DNA from: an uncultured Variovorax sp.
GTDB lineage: Bacteria; Pseudomonadota; Gammaproteobacteria; Burkholderiales; Burkholderiaceae
Length of the DNA: 12,273 nt
Reading direction: 5' to 3'
Assembly (NCBI GenBank): GCA_946478645.1
Contig: CAMLCW010000140.1
Location: forward strand, 1-12,273
Of the stretch, positions 1 to 7,158 are shown piece by piece. Under the pieces are notes generated by a model. The model searched no databases and had not been told where the DNA came from. It saw nothing but the letters and a program-made list of their open reading frames with translations. Every line of letters starts with the position of its first letter. Position 1 is the stretch's first letter. Both the position numbers and the translations under genes were made by a program.

Positions 1-2
1 CG

Positions 3-122
3 GGCGTGGACTACCACGTGCCGTTCGGCGGCCGCAAGGGCTCGAGCTACGGGCCACGCGAGCAGGGCCGCTATGCGCAGGAGTTCTTCACCACGGTGAA
101 GACGGCCTACACGCTGGCCTGA
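3..122 (+). CDS. aldehyde dehydrogenase, C-terminal fragment (alpha-ketoglutaric semialdehyde dehydrogenase-like)
   Basis: Only the last 39 codons and the TGA stop are present; the gene begins before the window. The residues read GVDYHVPFGG followed by RKGSSYGPREQG and end in FFTTVKTAYTLA. This is the typical C-terminal tail of NAD(P)-dependent aldehyde dehydrogenases, where the PFGG(x)K(x)S stretch is the oligomerisation and active-site-closing segment. The version with SSYGPREQGRYA and FFTTVKTAY is the one I associate with alpha-ketoglutaric semialdehyde (2,5-dioxopentanoate) dehydrogenases, which oxidise the semialdehyde to 2-oxoglutarate at the end of non-phosphorylative pentose or hexarate degradation. 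The family call is firm; the exact substrate is inferred from this short tail. The end overlaps the convergent MFS gene by 16 bp. Confidence 0.8.
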   Translation, partial: GVDYHVPFGGRKGSSYGPREQGRYAQEFFTTVKTAYTLA

Positions 123-1342
123 CGCCCAAGGCCTGGGCCGCCGCGCGGTGGCGCCATCGCGCGGCGCAGCCCGAGCGCCAGCAGCACGCCGAGCACGCCC
201 GCCGCGGCCACGATGGCCGCCGCCGCGGGCCAGCCGCGCGCATCGACAGCGCCGCCGACCACCACCGGGCCGATCATCTGGCCCAGGTTGCTGCCGAGCA
301 TCAGCAGGCCCATCGCCATCGGCGCGAGGCGTGCGCTCGGTGCCACCAGCGGCGAGGTGCCGATCAGCGTGGCGGGCAGCAGCCCGCCCGCGCCCGAGAA
401 CAGCAGGCACAGCGCGAACGCGGGCAGCGGCCCGAGCACCGGCAGGAAGATGCCGATGGCCGACAGCCCCATGAGCGCGCTCGCCGTGGCCGCCAGCAGC
501 CAGCGCGCGGCGCCGCGCTTCAGCAGCATGCCGGCCGCGAGGTTGCCCGCCACGTTGACCCCGCAGGCCGCCGCGCTCAGCATGCCCGCCGCGGCCGTGC
601 CTACGCCCATGCGTTCGATCAGCAGCACCGGCAGGAAGCTGAACAACGCGAAGAACTGCAGGCTGTAGACCACGAACGAGGCCGTGATCACGGCCGGCGC
701 GCCGGCCCGCAGGGTGGCGGCTGCATCGACCGCCATGCTGCGCCACGACACCCGCGCCCCTGGCGCGTCTGCGCCCGCGTCGCCCCCGATGCCCGCGCGC
801 ACCAGCAGCGCCACCGCCCCCGCGAGCACGGCATTGCCGAGCCAGACCCCGCGCCATCCGTCGAGCCATGCACCGCTCGCCAGCGCGATCGCGATGCCGG
901 CCGGCATGAAGCAGCTCCAGATCGCGAAGGCCAGGTCGCGGCCGGCCGGCGCGACCAGGCGCTGCAGCACCGACGGGCCCGCGATGGTGATCAGCACGAA
1001 CCCCAGGCCCTCGACCACGCGCCCCGCGAGCAGCATCGCGACGCCGTTGGCGAGCGCGCCCGCGCTGCTGCCGAGCGCGATGGCCGCGAGCCCCGCGAGC
1101 AGCAGGCGCCTGTCGCCGGCGCGCGCGACCCATGCGCCCACCGGCACCGCACCCAGCACGCCGAGCAGCGAGAACATCGCCATCAGCCAGCCGACCATCG
1201 TGAGGTCGAGCCCGAAATCGCTGCGCAGCTGCGGCACGGCGATCGCCACCTTGCCGACCTGCAGCGAGGCGGTCACGCCGGCGGCGACGACCAGTGCGAC
1301 GCCAGGCCAGTGGGTCGAAGAGCGGGTGAGTGGCTTGTGCAT
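107..1342 (-). CDS. MFS transporter (CynX/NimT-like or drug/metabolite type)
   Basis: A 411-residue hydrophobic protein with roughly twelve membrane segments, the normal size for a major facilitator superfamily permease of the inner membrane. The loop between helices 2 and 3 reads GAWVARAGDRRLLL, matching the MFS signature G-x3-(D/R)-x-x-G-R-R. A second half with weaker similarity follows a central hydrophilic loop near residues 182-200. The start chosen is the ATG at 1342 (MHKPLTRSS). The frame stays open upstream to 1534, but that extension is hydrophilic, runs over the LysR gene and does not look like MFS sequence. The gene is divergent from a LysR regulator with 73 bp between them, so that regulator probably controls it. 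Substrate is unknown; small organic acids, cyanate-type anions or drugs are all possible. The 3' end overlaps the aldehyde dehydrogenase. Confidence 0.85.
   Translation of the reverse strand: MHKPLTRSSTHWPGVALVVAAGVTASLQVGKVAIAVPQLRSDFGLDLTMVGWLMAMFSLLGVLGAVPVGAWVARAGDRRLLLAGLAAIALGSSAGALANGVAMLLAGRVVEGLGFVLITIAGPSVLQRLVAPAGRDLAFAIWSCFMPAGIAIALASGAWLDGWRGVWLGNAVLAGAVALLVRAGIGGDAGADAPGARVSWRSMAVDAAATLRAGAPAVITASFVVYSLQFFALFSFLPVLLIERMGVGTAAAGMLSAAACGVNVAGNLAAGMLLKRGAARWLLAATASALMGLSAIGIFLPVLGPLPAFALCLLFSGAGGLLPATLIGTSPLVAPSARLAPMAMGLLMLGSNLGQMIGPVVVGGAVDARGWPAAAAIVAAAGVLGVLLALGLRRAMAPPRGGPGLGRQASV
141..164. terminator. 24-bp inverted repeat, possible terminator for the aldehyde dehydrogenase gene
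   Basis: The two halves (CCGCGCG at 141-147 and CGCGCGG at 158-164) flank TGGCGCCA, itself a palindrome, so the whole is an inverted repeat with one mismatched position that can be a G-U pair in RNA. It begins 18 bp after the aldehyde dehydrogenase stop, a reasonable place for a terminator stem. It also lies inside the last codons of the opposing MFS gene, and no T tract follows on either strand, so intrinsic termination is uncertain. Arg/Pro/Ala-rich GC-rich coding sequence can produce such palindromes by chance. Confidence 0.3.
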
Positions 1343-1415
1343 GGCGCCACTTTCGGCCAAACACCGTATGAATGAAAGCGAATAATATTGGCCAACTCGA
1401 TCGATAGGAAAGATC
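1343..1415. promoter_or_regulatory. divergent promoter region between the MFS gene and the LysR gene
   Basis: This 73-bp region is clearly more AT-rich than the flanking genes. On the minus strand TATTAT (plus positions 1382-1387) matches five of six bases of a sigma70 -10 box about 40 bp before the MFS start; its -35 region is weak, as is common for LysR-activated promoters. The palindrome TTGGCCAA (1388-1395) lies immediately upstream of that -10 and may be part of a LysR-type binding site. For the LysR gene a good ribosome binding site, AGGAAAG, lies at 1406-1412. The exact LysR box is not certain. Confidence 0.5.
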
Positions 1416-2441
1416 ATGCTGGACGCCCTCACATTGAGCCAGATGCAGATGTTCGTGGCGGTGGCCGACGCCGGCAGCTTTCGCGCCGGCGCGGCCCGGC
1501 TGCACCGCGTGCAGTCGGCCGTGAGCCATGCCATCGCGAGCCTCGAGGCGCAGCTTCAGGTGCGGCTGTTCGACCGCTCGGGCCACAAGCCGGTGCTCAC
1601 GCCCGCGGGCACGGCATTGCTCGGCGACGTGTGCGCGATCCTGTCGAAAGTGGAGGCCCTGCATGCGCGCGCGCAGGGGGTTGCGCAGGGCATCGAGCTC
1701 GGCCTGGCACTGGCGGTGGACACGCTCTTTCCACCGGCCCTCGTGGCCAACGCGGTGCGCGACATGCACGCGCGCTACCCGGGCATCGCGGTGCGCGTGG
1801 CATACAGCTCGGTGGGCGGCACCATCGATGCGTTGCACACCGGCCGTTGCGATCTCGCCATCGCGGCTTTCGGCCATGCCGACGCGAAGATCGAGCGCGA
1901 GTTCCTGATGCAGCTCCACACCGTGGCCGTGGCCGCGCCTTCGCATGCGCTCGCGGCCCATGCCGCCGAGCGCGGCGCCGCGGGCCTGGGGGCTGCGGCG
2001 GCGGAACATGTGCAGATCGTTGTGGAAGACCCGAGCTCCTTGAGCGAGGGCTACGACATCGACGTGCTCTCGCCTGCGACCTGGCGCGTGAGCGACATGT
2101 ACATCAAGCTCGCGCTGCTGCGCGAAGGGCTCGGATGGGGAAAGATGCCGTCATGGCTGGTGGCCGGCGACCTCGCGGCCGGCACGCTCGTGCAACTGCC
2201 CATGCGCCGCATCGGCCCGGGCGGAACGGCGCAGCAGCCGTGCTACTTCTGCCACTGCGCCGACCGGCCGCTCGGCGCGGGGGCCGCATTGCTGCGCGAG
2301 TGCTTCATGGCGCAGGCGACGGCGGCGGGGCCCGGCGCCGGCGGCGCATCAGCATCTCGGCCAGCTCGAAAAGCGCCTCGCTCAGAAGCGCCAGCGCCGC
2401 CGCCGGCAGCGCGCCCGCCACGAGCAGCTCGCGGTCGTTGA
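1416..2441 (+). CDS. LysR-family transcriptional regulator with an unusual C-terminal tail
   Basis: The 341-residue product starts with a typical LysR winged helix-turn-helix at about residues 5-64 (LTLSQMQMFVAVADAGSF, then LHRVQSAVSHAIASLEAQL and LFDRSG, LTPAG). The periplasmic-binding-like effector domain follows at about residues 90-290. The ATG at 1416 is preceded by AGGAAAG with ideal spacing. The divergent MFS gene is the most likely target. LysR proteins usually end near 290-310 residues. Here the last 45 residues (from about 297) are Ala/Pro/Arg/Ser-rich and low in complexity, and are encoded in the stretch that overlaps the 3' end of the opposing osmoprotectant gene by 137 bp. The tail is probably read-through after loss of an earlier stop, not a domain. 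Effector unknown. Confidence 0.88.
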   Translation: MLDALTLSQMQMFVAVADAGSFRAGAARLHRVQSAVSHAIASLEAQLQVRLFDRSGHKPVLTPAGTALLGDVCAILSKVEALHARAQGVAQGIELGLALAVDTLFPPALVANAVRDMHARYPGIAVRVAYSSVGGTIDALHTGRCDLAIAAFGHADAKIEREFLMQLHTVAVAAPSHALAAHAAERGAAGLGAAAAEHVQIVVEDPSSLSEGYDIDVLSPATWRVSDMYIKLALLREGLGWGKMPSWLVAGDLAAGTLVQLPMRRIGPGGTAQQPCYFCHCADRPLGAGAALLRECFMAQATAAGPGAGGASASRPARKAPRSEAPAPPPAARPPRAARGR

Positions 2442-3858
2442 GCGCGAGGCCGGTGACGATGCGTTCGCCGAAACCGCCCGCGCCGATGAAGGCCGCGATC
2501 GTCGCGGTGCCGATCGCGATGGCGGTGGCCGTGCGCACGCCCGCCAGCAAGGTGGGCAGTGCGAGCGGCAGCAGCACCAGCCGCAGGTTCTGCGGCGGCG
2601 TCATGCCCAGCGCCGTGCCTGCGAGCTGCAGGCCGTGCGGCACTTCGGCCAGGCCGGTCACGGTGTTGCGCATGATCGGCAGCAGCGAATAGAGCGTGAG
2701 CGCGATCAGCGCCGGCAGCGCGCCGATCGCGCCGAGCGCCGAGATCAGCACCGCCAGCAGTGCGAGCGAGGGCACGGTCTGCAAGAGGCTCGCCACGCCG
2801 AGCACCAGCGCGCGCAGCCGCACGTGCGCGAACACCGCGATCGCGATCGGCACGCCGATCAGGATCGCCACACCCACCGACACCAGCACCAGCATCAGGT
2901 GCTGGCGCGCGAGCGGCCAGAGATCGGGTCCGAACAGCTTGGCGACGAAGCCGCGACGCGGTTCCGTGCCTGGTGCCTTGGTGCTCGTGCCCTTTCCAGC
3001 CGCCAGGAAGTCGCGCGCGATGACATCGAAGGGGATGCTGCGCAATTCGGCGCGCGCGTTCATCGCGATCATCGCGTGTTCGTCGATGCGGCCTTCGAGC
3101 GCCTGCAGCGCGGCCCAGGCGTGCGGCAGCCGAGCGGGCAGGTCGAGCCGGTACAGCAGCACCGCGTCGTAGCGCGGGAAGTAGCGCTTGTCGTCCTCGA
3201 GCACGCGCAGGCCGAGGTGGTCGATCTTGGCATCGGTGGTGTAGATGTCGATCGCGTCGATCTGCTTTGCGCCGATCGCGTCGTAGGCGAGGCCGTGGTC
3301 GAGGCCGGTCGGCGTCTGCGTGAAGCCGTAGCGCGCCGCCAGCCCGCGCCAACCGTCGGCGCGGCCGATGAACTCGTTCGACAGGCCGAGCTTCAGTTCG
3401 GGGTGGCGCGCGAGGTCGCTGAGCGTGCGCAGCCCCAGGCGCTCGGCATCGGCCGCGCGCACCGCGAGCGCATAGCCGTCGTTGAAGCCGAGCGGCACGG
3501 CCACGCCCAGGCCGAGCGGCGCGAGCGCCGCGTTCATCTCCTCGCGCGTGGCGGCCGGCGTGCCCTTGAGGATCTCGAGCGCGATGGTGCCGGTGTATTC
3601 GGCATAGACGTCGATCGCGCCCGACCGCAGCGCTTCGTAGACGATGGCCGTGTTGCCCAGGCCCTGTCGTACCACGGGCGGCGACGCCATGTGCGGCGCG
3701 GCCGTCTGCGCGATCAGCTCGGCGAGGATGTACGACTCGGTGAAGCGCTTGGAGCCGACGCGCAGCGTCTCGGCATCTTGCGCGGCGTCCGCGATGGCGG
3801 GCCAGATCAGCGTGAACAGCAGGAGTGCGCGCCAGAAGATGCGGCTGGGTCGATGCAT
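2305..3858 (-). CDS. osmoprotectant ABC transporter, fused substrate-binding protein and permease (OsmF/OpuC-like)
   Basis: A 517-residue protein joining two transporter parts. Residues 1-25 are a Sec signal peptide (basic start, hydrophobic core, likely cleavage after ADA). Residues 31-287 form an OpuAC-type binding domain beginning VGSKRFTESYILAELIAQ and containing VYAEYTGT, typical of glycine betaine/choline binding proteins of the OpuCC/OsmF group. After a short polar linker, residues about 316-505 are a membrane permease domain of the BPD_transp_1 type with an EAA-like cytoplasmic loop at about 409-435 (AGTALGM, then LPLALP). The basic tail is RRRRR. It would import compatible solutes across the inner membrane. 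The ATG at 3858 is chosen because it places the signal peptide at the N-terminus; no strong ribosome site is seen. No ATPase gene lies next to it in this window. Substrate is inferred from family. Confidence 0.88.
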   Translation of the reverse strand: MHRPSRIFWRALLLFTLIWPAIADAAQDAETLRVGSKRFTESYILAELIAQTAAPHMASPPVVRQGLGNTAIVYEALRSGAIDVYAEYTGTIALEILKGTPAATREEMNAALAPLGLGVAVPLGFNDGYALAVRAADAERLGLRTLSDLARHPELKLGLSNEFIGRADGWRGLAARYGFTQTPTGLDHGLAYDAIGAKQIDAIDIYTTDAKIDHLGLRVLEDDKRYFPRYDAVLLYRLDLPARLPHAWAALQALEGRIDEHAMIAMNARAELRSIPFDVIARDFLAAGKGTSTKAPGTEPRRGFVAKLFGPDLWPLARQHLMLVLVSVGVAILIGVPIAIAVFAHVRLRALVLGVASLLQTVPSLALLAVLISALGAIGALPALIALTLYSLLPIMRNTVTGLAEVPHGLQLAGTALGMTPPQNLRLVLLPLALPTLLAGVRTATAIAIGTATIAAFIGAGGFGERIVTGLALNDRELLVAGALPAAALALLSEALFELAEMLMRRRRRAPPPSPAP

Positions 3859-3960
3859 CGAAGGCAGTGTATCGGCAGACCCGCAGGCCCGCCAATCTCC
3901 TACACCGCGTGGTGGCGCGGCGCCCATGCGCCGGCGCGCGAGGCGCCGCATCATTGACAC
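3859..3960. promoter_or_regulatory. divergent intergenic region between the transporter fusion and the ROK gene
   Basis: These 102 bp must hold the promoters of both flanking genes. On the minus strand a weak -10-like TACACT lies about 10-15 bp before the transporter start, with a TTGGCG-like -35 about 18 bp further upstream; both are poor matches. A short GC hairpin (GGCGC at 3919-3923 with GCGCC at 3928-3932) lies on the ROK side. No convincing ribosome binding site is seen for either gene. An in-frame stop at 3955-3957 fixes the ROK start at or after 3961. Confidence 0.35.
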
Positions 3961-5073
3961 ATGAAAACTTCCTCTGCGGCATCGGCCGATCCACTTCCCG
4001 CTGCCGACGTGCACGGCCTGCGCGAACTGCCCGGCGTGCGCGTCGAAGGCTACAGCCTGCAGCTGCGCGACAAGGACGGCTTCGTCGGCGACCAGGCGAG
4101 CCAGACGGCCTTCCGGGAGCTGCTCGAACGCTGGCGCAAGCGCCGCCGCAAGAACGGCAAGGACCCGCTCGGCAAGCTGCACTCGCGCGACCTGAGCAAG
4201 AAGGTGCTCGACCGCGTGCTCAGTGCGAAGAAGGGCTCCGAGGCCGGCGACGTCATGGAGGGCGTGATCGAGGAGTTCAGCGAGGAACTCGCCGAGGTGG
4301 TGCAGCGCTTCCTGCGGCAGCCCTCGTGGCAGAAGGTGGAGCGCATCGTCATCGGCGGCGGCTTCCCGGAAAGCGACGTCGGCGAGCGTGCGGTGCTGCA
4401 GACCGCGGCCATCCTCGAAGAGCTGGGCCTGCACGTGCAGCTGGGCCGGCTTTCGCACAACGTGGACGACGGCGGGCTGATCGGCTGGGTGCACCTTGCG
4501 CCGCCGGCGCTGCTGCAAAAGTACGACGCGATCCTGGCGGTGGACATCGGCGGCACCAACGTGCGCTGCGGCATCGTGAAGACGCGCCGGCAGAAGGCCA
4601 GGGATTTCTCGCGCGCGGGCGTGGTGCGGCGCGAGAAGTGGCGCCACGCCGACGACGGCCCCAACCGCAGCCTCATGGTCGAGCACATCGCGGACATGCT
4701 GATGGAGATGGTGCGCTACAGCGAGCGCAAGAAGATCCGGCTTGCGCCCTTCGTCGGCATCGGCTGCCCGGGGCTGATCCGACCCGACGGTTCGATCGCG
4801 CGCGGCGCCCAGAACCTGCCGGGCGACTGGGAGAGCCACGCCTTCCACCTGCCGACGGCCGTGTGGCGCCGCATGCTCGCGCTGGGCGCCGACCCGATGC
4901 TCGTGCTGATGCACAACGACGCGGTGGTGCAGGGCCTGAGCGAGCTGCCGTTCATGCGCGACGTGAAGCACTGGGGCGTGCTGACCATCGGCACCGGCCT
5001 CGGCAACGTGAGCTTCACCAACACCGACACCACCGGCAGCGCGGTCTCCGTCAAAGCTGGAAAGCCACGGTGA
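3961..5073 (+). CDS. ROK-family sugar kinase-like protein with circularly permuted motif order
   Basis: The 370-residue product carries the ROK/actin-like ATPase motifs in rotated order. Normal ROK kinases run: phosphate-1 loop (DxGGT), catalytic ND, phosphate-2 loop (GTG), zinc motif, then adenosine loop (IVIGGG) and a final (D)DAGLIGAA helix. Here IVIGGG lies at 129-134 and DDGGLIG at 169-175, both ahead of the phosphate-1 loop AVDIGGTN at 193-200. GIGCPG (266-271), NLPGDW (285-290), catalytic HND (D320) and IGTGLG (343-348) follow, and the protein ends 22 residues later. Residues 92-128 resemble the ROK helix that normally precedes the adenosine loop. The zinc motif CxCGxxGC is absent. The probable activity is ATP-dependent phosphorylation of a sugar such as glucose. 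The basic stretch WRKRRRKNGK (58-67) is notable. An in-frame stop just upstream supports this start. Overlaps the convergent PLD gene by 23 bp. Confidence 0.8.
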   Translation: MKTSSAASADPLPAADVHGLRELPGVRVEGYSLQLRDKDGFVGDQASQTAFRELLERWRKRRRKNGKDPLGKLHSRDLSKKVLDRVLSAKKGSEAGDVMEGVIEEFSEELAEVVQRFLRQPSWQKVERIVIGGGFPESDVGERAVLQTAAILEELGLHVQLGRLSHNVDDGGLIGWVHLAPPALLQKYDAILAVDIGGTNVRCGIVKTRRQKARDFSRAGVVRREKWRHADDGPNRSLMVEHIADMLMEMVRYSERKKIRLAPFVGIGCPGLIRPDGSIARGAQNLPGDWESHAFHLPTAVWRRMLALGADPMLVLMHNDAVVQGLSELPFMRDVKHWGVLTIGTGLGNVSFTNTDTTGSAVSVKAGKPR

Positions 5074-6430
5074 GCAGCAGCCCCTCGGCCACGTCGCGCA
5101 CGAGGCCGGGGCGGCGCGCGCGGTAGGCCTCGCCGGCCGAGGCCGTGGTCTCGATCCATTCGGCGAGCCAGTCGATCTCGCGCGGGCCGTAGAACACCAC
5201 GGCGGCCTCGTGGTTGAGCAGCAGGCTGCGCAGGTCGAGGTTGATCGAGCCGCAGAGCGCGAGCTCGTCGTCGACCACCACGGCCTTGGCATGCAGCATG
5301 AACGGCAGCATGCGAAAGCTCGCGCCCGCGCGCGCGAGGTCGCGCATGGCACGCGCGCGCACGAAGTCGGCGAGGCGGTGGTTCGAGCGCGCAGGCATCG
5401 CGATGGTCACCTGCACCCCGCGCCGCGCGGCGAGCCGCAGCGCATCGCGCAGGCCGTCGCCGGGCACGAAGTAGGGCGTCACGGCCAGGATGCGGTGCTC
5501 GGCGCGGAAGCACGCATCGATCAGCAGCGCATGCGCGGTGTCCTCGGTCTGGTCGGGACCGCTCGGCAGGAACTGCGCCAGCGCGGCGTCCGTGCCGACA
5601 TCGTCTGCGTCGGCGGCGATGGTGCGTGCCTTGCGTCCGCGCACCGAATGCCAGTCGTGGTCGAACTGGCGTGCCGCCGCGGCCGCCACGCTGCCGCGCA
5701 GGTCGAACGAGAGGTCGCGCCAGGCCTCGGGAAATTTGTCGCTGCCCGTGAAGTATTCGCCCGCGAGGTTGCGTCCGCCCGACCAGAGCCAGCGATCGTC
5801 CGCGATGGTGAACTTGCGATGGTTGCGCAGGTTGCGCGGCCCGATGCGGCGCAGGCTGAAGAAAGGGCGGAACACCGCGACCTCGCCGCCGGCCTCGCGC
5901 AGCACGTCGAAGTGGCGCCGCGGCAGCGTCAGCGCACCGAAGCCGTCGAGCAGCACGCGCACCCGGATGCCTTCGCGCGCGCGACCGGCCAGCCGGTCGA
6001 TGACGGCGCGGCCCATCGCGTCGTCGCCGATGAGGAAGGTGCATACGTCGATGCGCTCGCGCGCGCCATCGATCACCTGCCACAGCGCATCGCGCGCGGC
6101 GGCGCCGTCGGCATGGAAGCGCACCGCACAGCGCCCCGGCGGCGCGAGACCGAAGCTTTCGATGAGGTCGGCGGCCCAGTGCCCGGGCGGCGCCGAGCGC
6201 GGCGGGCGCGGCGATCCTGCCGGGCGCAGCTTGCGCTGGCCGAACAGCAGGTACATCGGCAGGATCAGGTAGGGCATCAGCACCAGCCCCATGACCCATG
6301 CGATGGCGGTGGTGGGCGCGCGCTGCTCGCGGCGCGCGCGCGTGGTCAGTATGTAGACCAGCAGCGCAACGGCAACGGCGAGGAAGTGCTGTGAGGCGGA
6401 GGGCAGCCAGTCGAACGACGGAGTCGGCAT
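5051..6430 (-). CDS. phospholipase D-family cardiolipin synthase
   Basis: The 459-residue protein has two N-terminal membrane segments (about 12-30 and 42-63), the typical anchor of bacterial cardiolipin synthases, followed by two phospholipase D domains. Both catalytic HxKx4D motifs are intact: H204-K206-D211 in NHRKFTIAD and H380-K382-D387 in LHAKAVVVD, each followed by the usual glycine/asparagine segment (SGGRN; CGSINLD). Enzymes of this family join two phosphatidylglycerol molecules, or phosphatidylglycerol and phosphatidylethanolamine, to make cardiolipin at the inner membrane. Size and layout fit ClsA-like enzymes. It starts 34 bp after the stop of the GST gene on the same strand and is probably the last gene of that operon. 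Which Cls subtype it is cannot be settled here. The 3' end overlaps the ROK gene. Confidence 0.88.
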   Translation of the reverse strand: MPTPSFDWLPSASQHFLAVAVALLVYILTTRARREQRAPTTAIAWVMGLVLMPYLILPMYLLFGQRKLRPAGSPRPPRSAPPGHWAADLIESFGLAPPGRCAVRFHADGAAARDALWQVIDGARERIDVCTFLIGDDAMGRAVIDRLAGRAREGIRVRVLLDGFGALTLPRRHFDVLREAGGEVAVFRPFFSLRRIGPRNLRNHRKFTIADDRWLWSGGRNLAGEYFTGSDKFPEAWRDLSFDLRGSVAAAAARQFDHDWHSVRGRKARTIAADADDVGTDAALAQFLPSGPDQTEDTAHALLIDACFRAEHRILAVTPYFVPGDGLRDALRLAARRGVQVTIAMPARSNHRLADFVRARAMRDLARAGASFRMLPFMLHAKAVVVDDELALCGSINLDLRSLLLNHEAAVVFYGPREIDWLAEWIETTASAGEAYRARRPGLVRDVAEGLLLTVAFQL

Positions 6431-6464
6431 GGCGCGATGATGCCCGAGGGCGCACGCCGCGCGG

Positions 6465-7130
6465 TCAACCCTGCCAGAACGAGGCCGTCTCGCGCCCTTC
6501 GGAGACCAGGAAGCGCATCATCGGATCGACCACCGCACGCACTGCCGGCCGCTCGCCGACGCGGCTGCGCCAGGCCAAGAGCCGCGGCGTGCCCTCGGAC
6601 ATCCGCGCGCCCTTGCGGTCGGCGAAGATGCAGGCCATGTAGAAGGCGATGTCCGCGAAGGAGTACGGCCCGGCCAGGTGGTCTCGATCGGCCAGCAGGC
6701 TTTCCAACTCGTCGTAGAAGCGCGCGCAGGCCGCGCAAGCCGCGGCCGCCGCCGCGCCCTGCATGTCGTGCTGCAGGCCGAAGAGCCGGATCACGTTGGG
6801 GAAGAAGACCTCGTCCGACTTCTGCTCGAGCTGCCGCGCCCGGGCCCGTTCGGCGATGCCGCGCGGCCAGAGCGCGGGGCTCGGATACCGGTCTTCGAGG
6901 TACTCGAAGATCTGCGTCGAGTCGAACAGCGCGACCTCGTCGTCGACCAGCACCGGCACCTGCTGCTTGACGGGATTGACGCGCAGCACCTCGGGGTGCT
7001 TCGGCTCGTAGGCATCGCCCTGGATGAACGGCACCATCACCAGCTCGAACGGAATGCCTTTCTCGCGCGCGGCGATCTGCACCTTCGCGCCGAACATGCT
7101 GAGGGGGCCTGAATAGATCGTGGTCTTCAT
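6465..7130 (-). CDS. glutathione S-transferase family protein
   Basis: A 221-residue soluble protein with the two-domain GST layout. The N-terminal thioredoxin-like domain begins TTIYSGPLSMFGAKVQIA, giving candidate catalytic serines at positions 7 and 11. It carries the cis-proline in QVPVL (P59) and a glutathione-contacting DSTQI (70-74), the counterpart of the usual ESxxI. An all-helical C-terminal domain follows from about 90, with the conserved N-capping segment AGPYSFADIAFY (153-164). It would conjugate or otherwise use glutathione; the substrate cannot be read from sequence. The ATG at 7130 is preferred because the domain starts immediately there; an in-frame GTG at 7145 would add five residues. 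It lies 28 bp downstream of the methyltransferase-like gene and 34 bp upstream of the PLD gene, so the three are probably cotranscribed. Confidence 0.88.
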   Translation of the reverse strand: MKTTIYSGPLSMFGAKVQIAAREKGIPFELVMVPFIQGDAYEPKHPEVLRVNPVKQQVPVLVDDEVALFDSTQIFEYLEDRYPSPALWPRGIAERARARQLEQKSDEVFFPNVIRLFGLQHDMQGAAAAAACAACARFYDELESLLADRDHLAGPYSFADIAFYMACIFADRKGARMSEGTPRLLAWRSRVGERPAVRAVVDPMMRFLVSEGRETASFWQG

Positions 7131-7158
7131 GGGCCCCGACTTCACCAGAAATGCAGCC

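Noticed and set aside
2243..3994. Minus-strand frame parallel to the transporter fusion
   Set aside because: Arginine-rich low-complexity product in an alternative frame of a clear binding protein-permease gene.
3961..5073. ROK gene as a truncated pseudogene lacking its C-terminal half
   Set aside because: The C-terminal-half motifs are present, only at the N-terminus, so nothing essential except the zinc motif is missing; permutation explains the order better than truncation.
5210..6394. Long open frame on the plus strand opposite the PLD gene
   Set aside because: The Arg/Ala/Glu/His-rich translation shows no fold or motif, while the minus strand carries both HKD motifs.
7131..7145. GTG start for the GST gene at 7145
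   Set aside because: It adds five residues with no support; the ATG at 7130 begins directly at the thioredoxin-like domain. It cannot be fully excluded.
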